Assembly (NCBI GenBank): GCA_964351775.1
Contig: CAYGPQ010000022.1
Location: 1 to 49,693 of the forward strand
DNA: 49,693 nt
DNA from: Kordia sp964351775
GTDB taxonomy: Bacteria; Bacteroidota; Bacteroidia; Flavobacteriales; Flavobacteriaceae
Reading direction: 5' to 3'
Both the position numbers and the translations under genes were made by a program. The notes below the pieces were generated by a model. That model ran no database searches. It saw nothing but the letters and a program-made list of their open reading frames with translations, and was not told the DNA's origin. This document shows, in pieces, positions 41,582 through 49,441 of the stretch (position 1 is the stretch's first letter; each line of letters begins with the position of its first letter).

Positions 41582-42367
41582 ATGAGTAACGAATCAATAC
41601 AACTAACCATCCAAAACAATGTAGCGCACATAACGCTCAATCGACCAGAAGTATTCAACAGCTTCAATCGTGAAATGGCATTGCGTTTACAAGACACTTT
41701 AGATCAATGTGAACAAAATGACGAAGTTCGTGCCATCGTACTCACAGGCGAAGGAAAAGCATTTTGTGCTGGTCAAGATTTAAAAGAAGTCACGCAGCCA
41801 GAACTCAATCCCGGATTCAAAAAAATACTTGAAGAACATTACAACCCGATCATCAAGCGAATTCGAAACATTGAAAAGCCAATTGTTGCCGCTGTAAATG
41901 GAGTTGCAGCTGGCGCAGGCGCTAATATTGCATTAGCATGTGATATTGTAGTCGCACATGAAAAAGTAAGTTTTATTCAAGCATTCAGCAAAATCGGGCT
42001 CATTCCAGATAGTGCAGGAACATTTTTCTTGCCACGACTCATCGGATTTCAAAAAGCATCTGCATTAATGCTATTAGGAGATAAAGTAGGAGCGGTAGAA
42101 GCAGAACGTTTAGGAATGTTATACAAAGTTTTACCACTAGAAACATTCAAAGATGAGGTAACGGCATTGGCTGAAAAACTAGCAAAAATGCCAACAAAAG
42201 CATTAGGTCTCACAAAAAAAGTGTTGAATCAATCACTTTCAAATGATCTTGATGCGCAACTTGCGTTAGAATCGAAACATCAAATAGAAGCAAGTGAATC
42301 GGAAGATTACCGTGAAGGCGTTGCTTCTTTTGTGGAAAAACGAATGCCGAATTTTAAAGGCAGATAA
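41582..42367 (+). CDS. paaG: Enoyl-CoA hydratase/isomerase PaaG
   Basis: The 261-residue crotonase-fold enzyme would isomerise the epoxide to the oxepin-CoA. Motifs include GEGKAFCAGQDLKEVT (about 55-70) and GAGANIALACDIVVA (about 112), and an acid at the catalytic position near FSKIGLIPDSAGTFFLPR. I use ATG 41582 (MSNESIQ), since an upstream ATG at 41564 only translates repeat sequence. It could also act as the paaB-type hydratase of older nomenclature. Its spacer to paaH repeats the foldback array. Confidence 0.9.
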   Translation: MSNESIQLTIQNNVAHITLNRPEVFNSFNREMALRLQDTLDQCEQNDEVRAIVLTGEGKAFCAGQDLKEVTQPELNPGFKKILEEHYNPIIKRIRNIEKPIVAAVNGVAAGAGANIALACDIVVAHEKVSFIQAFSKIGLIPDSAGTFFLPRLIGFQKASALMLLGDKVGAVEAERLGMLYKVLPLETFKDEVTALAEKLAKMPTKALGLTKKVLNQSLSNDLDAQLALESKHQIEASESEDYREGVASFVEKRMPNFKGR

Positions 42368-42376
42368 ATATCAAAC

Positions 42377-42459
42377 TGCAAAATGTAAAAGTCTAAATGT
42401 AAAAGGGTCTAATATCCTGAATTTAACTTTTTCGGTTTTGCATTTTACATTTTACATTT
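42377..42459 (+). repeat. Foldback heptamer array before paaH
   Basis: AAATGTA, AAAGTCT, AAATGTA (42381-42401) face TTTGCAT, TTTACAT, TTTACAT (42437-42457). The organisation copies the preceding spacer. It ends two bases before the paaH ATG. Confidence 0.82.
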
Positions 42460-43635
42460 ATGATTAGAAAAATAGGAATTATAGGTTCAGGAACTATGGG
42501 AAGCGGTATTGCACAAGTGGCAGCAACAGCTGGATGTATCGTCAAACTATACGATACCAACCAAGCTGCTTTAGACAAAAGTAAAGCCGCATTAGAAAAA
42601 ATATTACATCGATTGGTCGAAAAAGGCAGAATCGATTCACCCGAAAAAGAACGCATTCAAGGAAACATTTCCTATGTAGATTCACTCAAATCATTAGGCG
42701 ATTCTAACCTAACAATCGAAGCAATCATAGAAAATTTAGACATTAAGCAAAAAGTATTTGTAGAGTTAGAAACGTATCTTTCTGAAGACGCAATTATTGC
42801 TTCAAATACATCTTCGTTATCAATAGCTTCTATTGCTTCAGCATTGCAAAACCCAGCACGTTGTATTGGAATTCATTTCTTCAATCCAGCACCATTAATG
42901 AAATTGGTTGAGGTAATTCCTGCCATTCAAACGTCACAAGAAGTCTTAGACAAAACAATCAAAACCATTGCCGATTGGAAAAAAGTGGTCGCTGTAGCGA
43001 AAGATACTCCAGGATTCATCGTAAACAGAGTGGCGCGACCTTTCTACGGAGAATCATTACGAATCTATGAAGAAGGATTAGCTGATTTTGCTACGATAGA
43101 CAAAGCATTAAAAACACTTGGCGGATTCCGTATGGGACCTTTTGAATTGATGGATTTCATTGGAAATGATGTAAACTATACCGTAACAGAAACGGTTTTT
43201 ACAGCATTCTATTTCGATTCAAGATACAAACCTTCATTTACGCAAAAACGTTTATCAGAAGCTGGATACTTAGGAAGGAAAACAGGAAAAGGATATTATG
43301 ACTATGATGAAAACGGACGTGTCACTTCAAGCGTTGACATTGAGCGAACTCGAAATGCAGAGCTAGAACAACAAATATTCGATCGTGTATTAGTCATGTT
43401 AATCAATGAAGCTGCAGACGCTTTATTCTTAAACATTGCTTCCGCAGAAGATATTGACAATGCCATGACGAAAGGAGTAAACTATCCAAAAGGATTACTC
43501 GCTTGGGCTGATGAAAAAGGAATTGCTTGGTGTGTGGAAACTTTAGACAAATTGTACGACGAATACCATGAAGACAGATATCGTTGTTCGCCGTTACTTA
43601 GAAAATTGAATAGAGAAGGAAAAACGTTTTTCTAG
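42460..43635 (+). CDS. paaH: 3-hydroxyacyl-CoA dehydrogenase PaaH
   Basis: This 391-residue enzyme oxidises 3-hydroxyadipyl-CoA to 3-oxoadipyl-CoA. The NAD-binding motif GSGTMGSGIAQVAA is at residues 7-20, the catalytic signature IHFFNPAPLMKLVEV near residue 140, and DTPGFIVNRVARPF near 187. A second 3HCDH C-terminal domain follows (about 290-391). Length fits the longer PaaH type. The next gene overlaps its stop codon by one base. Confidence 0.94.
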   Translation: MIRKIGIIGSGTMGSGIAQVAATAGCIVKLYDTNQAALDKSKAALEKILHRLVEKGRIDSPEKERIQGNISYVDSLKSLGDSNLTIEAIIENLDIKQKVFVELETYLSEDAIIASNTSSLSIASIASALQNPARCIGIHFFNPAPLMKLVEVIPAIQTSQEVLDKTIKTIADWKKVVAVAKDTPGFIVNRVARPFYGESLRIYEEGLADFATIDKALKTLGGFRMGPFELMDFIGNDVNYTVTETVFTAFYFDSRYKPSFTQKRLSEAGYLGRKTGKGYYDYDENGRVTSSVDIERTRNAELEQQIFDRVLVMLINEAADALFLNIASAEDIDNAMTKGVNYPKGLLAWADEKGIAWCVETLDKLYDEYHEDRYRCSPLLRKLNREGKTFF

Positions 43636-43985
43636 TGGAAAAGTTCATAGACATTAGAGTCGAAGATAAATTCAAGATTGGGGATGAAATTAAAGAAAAG
43701 TATAAAAGTGAATTTCCACTTGTCATAATGGGAGCTATAAATGCTCAATATTATGGAAAATTGGAAGTTGGAAACTATATAGAATTCAAAATTGAAGAAC
43801 AAACCTTACTCAGAAAAATTATTGGAATAGAATACCTTCGACCTTCACATTATTTAGATTATCATGAAATAAAAACTAGAGGCACAGGTTTATTAATCGA
43901 ATGTGAAAGTGAAGAAGAATTAAATAAAATTTTAAAAGTTGAATCAATATACCAAACAGGAACAATTTATAAAAGCACAAAATGA
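43635..43985 (+). CDS. Hypothetical protein between paaH and paaI
   Basis: The 116-residue protein starts with GTG overlapping the last base of the paaH stop codon (TAGTG). It looks like a mostly beta protein with alternating hydrophobic and charged residues (YYGKLEVGNYIEFKIEEQTLLRKIIGIE), a pattern reminiscent of a translation-factor domain 2 barrel, and has a helical end. I do not recognise the family, and it is not part of any paa cluster that I know. Translation is likely coupled to paaH. The unusual position suggests a local insertion or an accessory role. Confidence 0.7.
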   Translation: MEKFIDIRVEDKFKIGDEIKEKYKSEFPLVIMGAINAQYYGKLEVGNYIEFKIEEQTLLRKIIGIEYLRPSHYLDYHEIKTRGTGLLIECESEEELNKILKVESIYQTGTIYKSTK

Positions 43986-44030
43986 AATGTGAAGATTAAT
44001 AATTTATAATCTAACATTTAAAATAAAAAC

Positions 44031-44438
44031 ATGCAAGGAAACAAAATACCACATAAAATGCTCAGTCTCGATCCGTTCAGTACGTGGTTGGGAATTGAAA
44101 TTTTAGAATGCGAAATTGGAAGATGTAAAGTCGGATTAACCATTCGCAAAGACATGCTCAACAGTATGGCAAAAGCGCATGGTGGCATCAGTTACTCGCT
44201 AGCAGATACAGCTTTTGGATTCGCGGCAAACACACATGGTAAATATGCGGTTTCCATTGAAACGTCCATCAATCATATAGAAGCATTAGAAGAAGGTGAT
44301 TTCATCGTTGCCGAATCGGTCATAGAAAAAGTAAAAAACAAACTCGGTTTCAATATCATTGAAGTCAAACGCGGTGACGAACTCATTGCATTGTTCAAAG
44401 GTGTTGTTTATAGAACTCAAAAAGATTGGGAAGAATAA
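44031..44438 (+). CDS. paaI: Hydroxyphenylacetyl-CoA thioesterase PaaI
   Basis: The 135-residue hotdog-fold thioesterase has AHGGISYSLADTAFGFAANTHG (about 44-65), with an active-site Asp, and VIEKVKNKLGFNIIEVKRGDELIALFKGVVYR at the end. It hydrolyses dead-end CoA thioesters to recycle CoA in the pathway. Length is normal. It is followed by a heptamer array and a four-helix-bundle gene. Confidence 0.93.
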   Translation: MQGNKIPHKMLSLDPFSTWLGIEILECEIGRCKVGLTIRKDMLNSMAKAHGGISYSLADTAFGFAANTHGKYAVSIETSINHIEALEEGDFIVAESVIEKVKNKLGFNIIEVKRGDELIALFKGVVYRTQKDWEE

Positions 44439-44443
44439 ACTCT

Positions 44444-44474
44444 AAATGTAAAATTTCAAATTAAAAATGTAAAA
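44444..44474 (+). repeat. AAATGTA heptamer array before the four-helix-bundle gene
   Basis: Units AAATGTA, AAATTTC, AAATTAA, AAATGTA, then AAA directly before the GTG start. The strand sense is opposite to the TTTACAT arrays that precede paa genes. Confidence 0.78.
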
Positions 44475-44834
44475 GTGGAGACGCGGAAACAATACAATTT
44501 ACAGGAACGATTAGTAAAATTCTCTGCAAGCATAATTATAAACGCTTCGACACTAAAAAAAGAATTTGCATCTGAACATTTATTAAAACAGCTCATTCGT
44601 TCAGCAACATCGTCAGCATTAAATTATGGAGAAGCGCAAGCAGCTGAATCAAAAAGAGATTTTATTCATAAAATGAAAATATGTCTTAAAGAGTTGAGAG
44701 AATCACAAGTAAACATGCAAATTATGAAAGAAGCAAATTTGGTTAAAGACATGAGTGAGTTTACGAAAATACAAAAAGAAGGTAGTGAGTTAGTAGCTAT
44801 CTTTACAACAAGCATAAAAACGTCAAACAAATAA
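44475..44834 (+). CDS. Four-helix-bundle protein (TIGR02436 family)
   Basis: The 119-residue protein (GTG start) is entirely helical: LQERLVKFSASIIINASTLKK, LLKQLIRSATSSALNYGEAQ, then MKICLKELRESQVNMQIMKE. The family was first seen as the protein encoded in 23S rRNA intervening sequences and is structurally related to Avd, the accessory protein of diversity-generating retroelements. Its biochemical role is uncertain. It is intact, in contrast to the copy at 39768-40118, and is bounded by heptamer arrays on both sides. The downstream array includes a copy of its own 3' end. Confidence 0.88.
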   Translation: METRKQYNLQERLVKFSASIIINASTLKKEFASEHLLKQLIRSATSSALNYGEAQAAESKRDFIHKMKICLKELRESQVNMQIMKEANLVKDMSEFTKIQKEGSELVAIFTTSIKTSNK

Positions 44835-45042
44835 CAACACGTCAATGAGAAGTTCTAAATGTAATTTGAATACATAACAAAAACTTTTACATTTTACATT
44901 TAGAGTTTTTCAGTTTTACATTTAAAAAATAAAAACATCAAACAAATAACAACATATCAATGAGAAATTCTAAATGTAATTTGAATACAAAACAAACACT
45001 TTTACATTTAAAATTTATCATTTAAAATTTTACATTTAATAC
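44814..45042 (+). repeat. Tandem duplication plus heptamer arrays before paaJ
   Basis: A segment starting in the last codons of the four-helix-bundle gene (44814-44903) recurs at 44929-45018, 115 bp later, with about 10 percent differences. Each copy has ATAACAACA, TCAATGAGAA, TTCTAAATGTAATTTGAATAC and CTTTTACATTT. The end is a clean array TTTACAT, TTAAAAT, TTATCAT, TTAAAAT, TTTACAT, TTAATAC (45001-45042), reaching the paaJ ATG exactly. Confidence 0.87.
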
Positions 45043-46251
45043 ATGGAAGCATACATCATAGACGGAGTTCGAACTCCAATAGGACAATTCAAAGGAACAC
45101 TCGCTACACAACGTGTGGACGATTTAGGCGCTTTGGTGATCAAAGAAGTAACAGATCGCAATCCAAACATTCCAAAAGATGCGTATGACGATGTAATTAT
45201 CGGTTGCGCCAATCAAGCAGGAGAAGACAATCGGAATGTAGCGCGGATGTCATTACTACTAGCCGGATTGCCATTCACGGTTCCGGGGGAAACGGTTAAC
45301 AGACTATGTAGCTCTGGGTTATCAGCAATCATTCACGCCAATCGTGCGATCAAAGCAGGCGATGGCGATCTATTCATTGCTGGAGGAACGGAAAACATGA
45401 CGCGCGGTCCGTATGCAATTGCAAAACCTACAAGTGCTTTTGGTTCAGATGCTAAAATGTATGATACCAGTTTCGGTTGGCGATTCGTCAACTCAAAAAT
45501 GCACGATGCGTATGGAACTGACGGAATGGGAATGACGGCAGAAAACCTAGTCGAAAAATACAATATCTCGCGCGAAGATCAAGATGCATTTGCGTACAGA
45601 AGTCAAATGAAAGCGACAGCAGCACAAAAATCGGGGCGATTAGCCAAAGAAATCGTCGCTGTCGAAATTCCGCAACGTAAAAAAGATCCGATCATTTTCA
45701 AAAATGACGAATTCATCAAACCAACCACAACGCTTGAAATCTTAGGAAAACTAAGAGCAGCATTCAAAGGCGACGGAAGTGTTACAGCAGGAAATGCTTC
45801 GGGTCTAAATGACGGCGCAGCAGCAACAATCATCGCTTCGGAAGCGGCTGTCAAAAAATACAATCTAAAACCAATGGCACGAATCGTAAGTTCGGCCGTT
45901 GTGGGTGTAGAACCGCGAATCATGGGAATTGGTCCTGTAAATGCGTCCAACAAAGCACTCGAAAAAGCAGGATTGACGATGGATGATATGGATGTAATCG
46001 AACTCAATGAAGCCTTTGCCGCACAAAGTTTAGCCTGCATTCGCGCATGGGGATTAGCTGATGATGATGCGCGAATCAACCCAAATGGTGGCGCCATTGC
46101 TATTGGTCATCCACTCGGTGTTACGGGAGCGCGCATTGCGTATTCGGCGGCGTTGCAATTGCAGGAAACTGGCAAGCGATATGCGCTCATTACCATGTGT
46201 ATCGGTGTTGGGCAAGGCTATGCGGCGATCATTGAAAATGTAACTATTTAA
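45043..46251 (+). CDS. paaJ: 3-oxoadipyl-CoA thiolase PaaJ
   Basis: This 402-residue thiolase cleaves 3-oxoadipyl-CoA to acetyl-CoA and succinyl-CoA. Its acyl-accepting cysteine is Cys89 (NRLCSSGL), with GGAIAIGHPLGVTGAR near 347 (catalytic His) and CIGVGQG near 386 (second Cys). The length and the residues are standard for PaaJ/PcaF. Its 488-bp spacer to paaZ is made of repeats. Confidence 0.96.
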   Translation: MEAYIIDGVRTPIGQFKGTLATQRVDDLGALVIKEVTDRNPNIPKDAYDDVIIGCANQAGEDNRNVARMSLLLAGLPFTVPGETVNRLCSSGLSAIIHANRAIKAGDGDLFIAGGTENMTRGPYAIAKPTSAFGSDAKMYDTSFGWRFVNSKMHDAYGTDGMGMTAENLVEKYNISREDQDAFAYRSQMKATAAQKSGRLAKEIVAVEIPQRKKDPIIFKNDEFIKPTTTLEILGKLRAAFKGDGSVTAGNASGLNDGAAATIIASEAAVKKYNLKPMARIVSSAVVGVEPRIMGIGPVNASNKALEKAGLTMDDMDVIELNEAFAAQSLACIRAWGLADDDARINPNGGAIAIGHPLGVTGARIAYSAALQLQETGKRYALITMCIGVGQGYAAIIENVTI

Positions 46252-46259
46252 AATATAAA

Positions 46260-46410
46260 TTTGGGCGTTCCCACAAAAGTTCATTTCGAGAAAATCGCAA
46301 TGTGCTTTTGTGGTCGCGCTTTCGGCAGTCGCTCTCACAACATAGAAATAAACGAGCTCACTGAGCGGAGTCGAAGTGAGGAGCTCCAACAAAGCCTCAA
46401 TCCCTAACGT
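46260..46410 (+). repeat. Interspersed foldback repeat, copy B
   Basis: The element shares TTGGGCGTTCCCACAAAA, TTCATTTCGAGAAAATC, GGCAGTCGCTCTC-like blocks and CCTCAATCCCTAACG with copy A (38105-38219). The inner foldback here is CCACAAAAG / CTTTTGTGG, different from copy A but again complementary. A REP-like hairpin is nested inside it at 46354-46386, making it about 36 bp longer. A further partial relative begins CGTCATTTCGAG at 46482. The spacer 46252-46739 has no gene that I can support. Confidence 0.8.
46354..46386. repeat. REP-like hairpin, core GAGCGGAGTCGA (nested)
   Basis: CTCACT and AGTGAG flank the core, with outer GAGCTC elements on both sides. It is inserted within foldback repeat copy B. 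Confidence 0.8.
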
Positions 46411-46413
46411 TTA

Positions 46414-46433
46414 CATTGAGCGGAGTCGAAATG
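46414..46433. repeat. REP-like hairpin, core GAGCGGAGTCGA
   Basis: Arms CATT and AATG flank the core, next to the end of copy B. Confidence 0.7.
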
Positions 46434-46442
46434 CGGAAACAG

Positions 46443-46470
46443 GTATTGAGATATTAGTATTGAGAAAGTA
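46443..46470 (+). repeat. GTATTGA heptamer array
   Basis: Units GTATTGA, GATATTA, GTATTGA, GAAAGTA. It is the same unit type as 25065-25092. Confidence 0.68.
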
Positions 46471-46538
46471 GAAATAACAAAACGTCATTTCGAGTGAAAT
46501 TTCACAGAAATTTAGTATCAAGAAATGCTACAATATCA

Positions 46539-46739
46539 AAAGTTAAAAAGTAAAGTGTTTATAAGTTTAAGAGTTTAATCAAATCAACAAAAAGGAGCAA
46601 AGCGACAAAATTAAGTTAAAAGTTAAAAAGTGATGAGTTAAGAGTAAAAAAGAACAAATTAACACACAACACACAACACACAACACAAAAGAGCAAAGCG
46701 ACGCACGAACAACCAACAACAAAAAACTAACAACCAAAT
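46539..46739 (+). repeat. Compound heptamer array before paaZ
   Basis: About 200 bp can be laid out in 7-bp steps ending at the paaZ ATG. Clear blocks are AGTTAAA twice (46614-46627), CACACAA three times (about 46663-46683) and the ACCAACA/ACTAACA type just before the start codon; the intervening units are degenerate. GAGCAAAGCGAC occurs twice (about 46595 and 46691). No promoter or gene is recognised. Confidence 0.75.
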
Positions 46740-49232
46740 ATGATTCTACAAAGCTACATCAACGGACAATGGACGCAAGGAACTGGAGAAGGTTCACCAA
46801 TGTTTGATGCCGTAACCGGAGAAACCATCGGATTTGCAACCACAGAAGGACTCGATATTCCGTCAGCACTTGCGTATGGAAGAACCAAAGGAGGCGAAAA
46901 ACTTCGAAAAATGACCTTTCAAGAGCGTGGAAACATGCTCAAAACACTAGCTTTATATCTCAACAAACGAAAAGAACAATTCTACGAAGTAAGTTACCGA
47001 ACTGGCGCAACTCGTGTGGACAGTTGGATTGATATCGAAGGCGGATTCGGAAACCTATTCGCAAATGCTTCGTTACGGAAACTATTTCCAAATCAACCCT
47101 ATCACGTAGAAGGCGATCCAATCGATTTGTCGCGTGGCGGACGTTTCATGGCGCATCATATCTTAGTACCAAAACGTGGCGTTGCAGTGCACATCAACGC
47201 ATTCAACTTTCCAGTGTGGGGAATGTTAGAAAAATGCGCGGTCAACTGGATGGCAGGAATGGCAGCCGTAGTATTGCCAGCGCCACAAACATCCTACTTA
47301 ACAGAAACAGTTGTAAGAGTCATCATTGATTCTGGAATCTTACCAGAAGGCGCATTGCAATTACTAAGCGGAATGACAAAAAGTATTCTTGACACTGTAG
47401 AATCACAAGATGTAGTTACCTTTACAGGTTCGGCGCATACAGGAAGAATCTTAAAAGCACATCCAAGATTAGTACAAGAAGCAGTTCCATTCACGATGGA
47501 AGCCGATTCGTTGAACTGTTCAGTGTTAGGAGAAGATGCAGTGCCAGGAACTCCAGAATTTGATTTATTCGTCAAAGAAGTTCGAAAAGAAATGACCGTA
47601 AAAACAGGTCAAAAATGTACCGCAATCCGAAGAATCATTGTTCCAGAAAACTTAGTAGAAGATGTGCAAATTGCTTTAGGAAAACAACTAGATAAAGTCA
47701 CCATTGGCGATCCACGACTCAAAGAAGTTCGCATGGGCGCACTCATCAACAAAGCACAAGTGCAATCGGTAAAAGATCAGGTTTCCAAATTGATTCAAAC
47801 TGCAGACATGGTGTATGGAAGTTTAGACAACATTGTTGCAGTTGGAGCAGATGGAGAAAAAGGAGCGTTCCTAAGTCCAATCTTACTAAGAGAAAACAAT
47901 CCGTTCAAAAATACAGCGGTTCACGAAATAGAAGCATTTGGTCCAGTAAGTACCATTATGCCCTACAAAAACATGGATGAAGCCATCGAATTAGCCCAAA
48001 TGGGGAAAGGTTCGTTAGTATCTTCCATCTTTACAAATGACGACAAACGCGCCAAAGAATATGTGGTTGGAGCCGCATCACATCACGGAAGAATCTTAGT
48101 AGGAAATCGTGATATGGCAAAACAAAGTACTGGACACGGTTCGCCATTGCCAATGTTAGTGCATGGTGGTCCAGGACGTGCCGGCGGCGGTGAAGAAATG
48201 GGTGGAATGCGTGGCATCAAACATTATATGCAACGTTGCGCTATTCAAGGTTCGCCAACTACATTAACCGAAGTCACCGGAATTTATCAGGCGAATGCCG
48301 AATACAAAGAAACAGAGAAACATCCGTTTGCGTATCATTGGGAAGATATCGAAGCAGGAATGTCGATCAAAACACACAAACGAACCGTTACCGATACCGA
48401 TATCATCAACTTTGCAAACCTAACTTGGGATCATTTCTATGCGCACACAGATATCACTTCCTTGGAAGGCAGTATTTTTGAAAAACGTACGGCGCATGGA
48501 TATTTCATCATTGCCGCAGCAGCAGGATTGTTTGTATATCCAAACAAAGGTCCGGTAGCGGCAAATTATGGATTGGAAGAATGTCGTTTCTTGCGACCAA
48601 TCTATCATAACGATACGATTCATGTACGCTTAACCTGTAAACAAAAAATTGATCGTGATTCTAGAGGAAAAGAATTGCCAAGCGGTATTGTAAAATGGTT
48701 TGTTGAGGTTTTTGATCAAGAAGATGAATTGGTCGCAATTGCGACAATTTTGACAATGGTTCAAAAGAAAAATCCGTTCAAAACGATTGATAAAAAATCG
48801 ATTCAAAACTATCTAAGCAAGCTCACAGACGATTCAAAACCAACTTGGGGAACCATGTCACCACAGCAAATGGTAGAGCATTTAGAATATTCATTGCGAG
48901 TTGCTTCTGGAGAAATTCAAGACTTTGACATCGAAACACCAGAAAAGTATCTCGAAAAAGTACAAGACAGTTTGTATACGCACGATAAAATGCCAAGAAA
49001 CTTTGATGCACCAAAATTATTAGAAGGACTAATCAGCGAATCGCGTTACGAAAATCTGGCGGAAGCCAAACAAAAATTAGTAGAGGCATACGACGCATTC
49101 GAATTGTATTTCAAAGAAAATCCAGAAGCTACCACGAAAAATGCAGTTTTTGGACATTTAGATAAATTTGAGTGGAGTTTAATGAATACGAAACATTTTA
49201 ATCATCATTTTGAACAATTCAATTTGCTCTAG
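46740..49232 (+). CDS. paaZ: Bifunctional PaaZ with extra C-terminal DinB/DUF1569-like domain
   Basis: This 830-residue protein combines an aldehyde dehydrogenase domain (about 1-510; Glu254 in FTMEADSLN and Cys293 in GQKCTAIRR) with a MaoC-type hydratase domain (about 530-675; DHFYAHTD and EKRTAHGYFIIAA). Together they open oxepin-CoA and oxidise the semialdehyde. About 150 residues follow that E. coli PaaZ (681 residues) lacks. They read like a DUF1569/DinB four-helix protein: WGTMSPQQMVEHLEYSL, FGHLDKFEWSL and HFNHHFEQF, with His residues placed like a metal triad. It is not split by frameshift. A 21-bp-arm palindrome covers the stop codon. Confidence 0.93.
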   Translation: MILQSYINGQWTQGTGEGSPMFDAVTGETIGFATTEGLDIPSALAYGRTKGGEKLRKMTFQERGNMLKTLALYLNKRKEQFYEVSYRTGATRVDSWIDIEGGFGNLFANASLRKLFPNQPYHVEGDPIDLSRGGRFMAHHILVPKRGVAVHINAFNFPVWGMLEKCAVNWMAGMAAVVLPAPQTSYLTETVVRVIIDSGILPEGALQLLSGMTKSILDTVESQDVVTFTGSAHTGRILKAHPRLVQEAVPFTMEADSLNCSVLGEDAVPGTPEFDLFVKEVRKEMTVKTGQKCTAIRRIIVPENLVEDVQIALGKQLDKVTIGDPRLKEVRMGALINKAQVQSVKDQVSKLIQTADMVYGSLDNIVAVGADGEKGAFLSPILLRENNPFKNTAVHEIEAFGPVSTIMPYKNMDEAIELAQMGKGSLVSSIFTNDDKRAKEYVVGAASHHGRILVGNRDMAKQSTGHGSPLPMLVHGGPGRAGGGEEMGGMRGIKHYMQRCAIQGSPTTLTEVTGIYQANAEYKETEKHPFAYHWEDIEAGMSIKTHKRTVTDTDIINFANLTWDHFYAHTDITSLEGSIFEKRTAHGYFIIAAAAGLFVYPNKGPVAANYGLEECRFLRPIYHNDTIHVRLTCKQKIDRDSRGKELPSGIVKWFVEVFDQEDELVAIATILTMVQKKNPFKTIDKKSIQNYLSKLTDDSKPTWGTMSPQQMVEHLEYSLRVASGEIQDFDIETPEKYLEKVQDSLYTHDKMPRNFDAPKLLEGLISESRYENLAEAKQKLVEAYDAFELYFKENPEATTKNAVFGHLDKFEWSLMNTKHFNHHFEQFNLL

Positions 49233-49251
49233 CAAATTGAATTGTTCAAAA
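49208..49251. repeat. Perfect 21-bp palindrome over the paaZ stop codon
   Basis: The arms 49208-49228 and 49231-49251 are exact reverse complements (TTGAACAATTCAATTTGCT core) with only CT between them. The left arm is coding (last residues of PaaZ) and the loop lies in the stop-codon region. No T-run follows, so a standard terminator is unlikely. Confidence 0.88.
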
Positions 49252-49270
49252 CTCCCGAGAAATCGGGAGT
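49252..49270. repeat. Second hairpin with GAAA loop after paaZ
   Basis: CTCCCGA (49252-49258) and TCGGGAG (49263-49269) enclose a GAAA loop, immediately adjacent to the palindrome above; A49251 could pair with T49270, but it is also used by the palindrome. This GC-rich hairpin could stabilise the 3' end of the upstream message. The rest of 49271-49441 contains a partial CGTCATTTCGAG repeat and no gene. Confidence 0.8.
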
Positions 49271-49441
49271 CTAAATAAACGTCATTTCGAGTGTTTTTTA
49301 TAAAGCGAAGCTGAAATAAAAAATGTGCTTCGGTAAACTCAGCAGAGCTATCGAGAAACATTGAGAAGTTCAAAAGTAGTTCTCGATACAATTTTCTCCA
49401 TTTCATTACGAAAACCATTCGAACTGACGAAAATTTATAAT

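Noticed and set aside
38362..45042. CRISPR array
   Set aside because: The repeats are 7-bp units without unique spacers of constant length and no cas genes are present.
45603..46097. Minus-strand open frame of 164 residues
   Set aside because: Antisense to paaJ, whose catalytic motifs are intact; no start context and no known motif.
49252..49270. Rho-independent terminator after paaZ
   Set aside because: The hairpin is good but followed by CTAAATAAAC instead of a T-run, and the paa order continues downstream.
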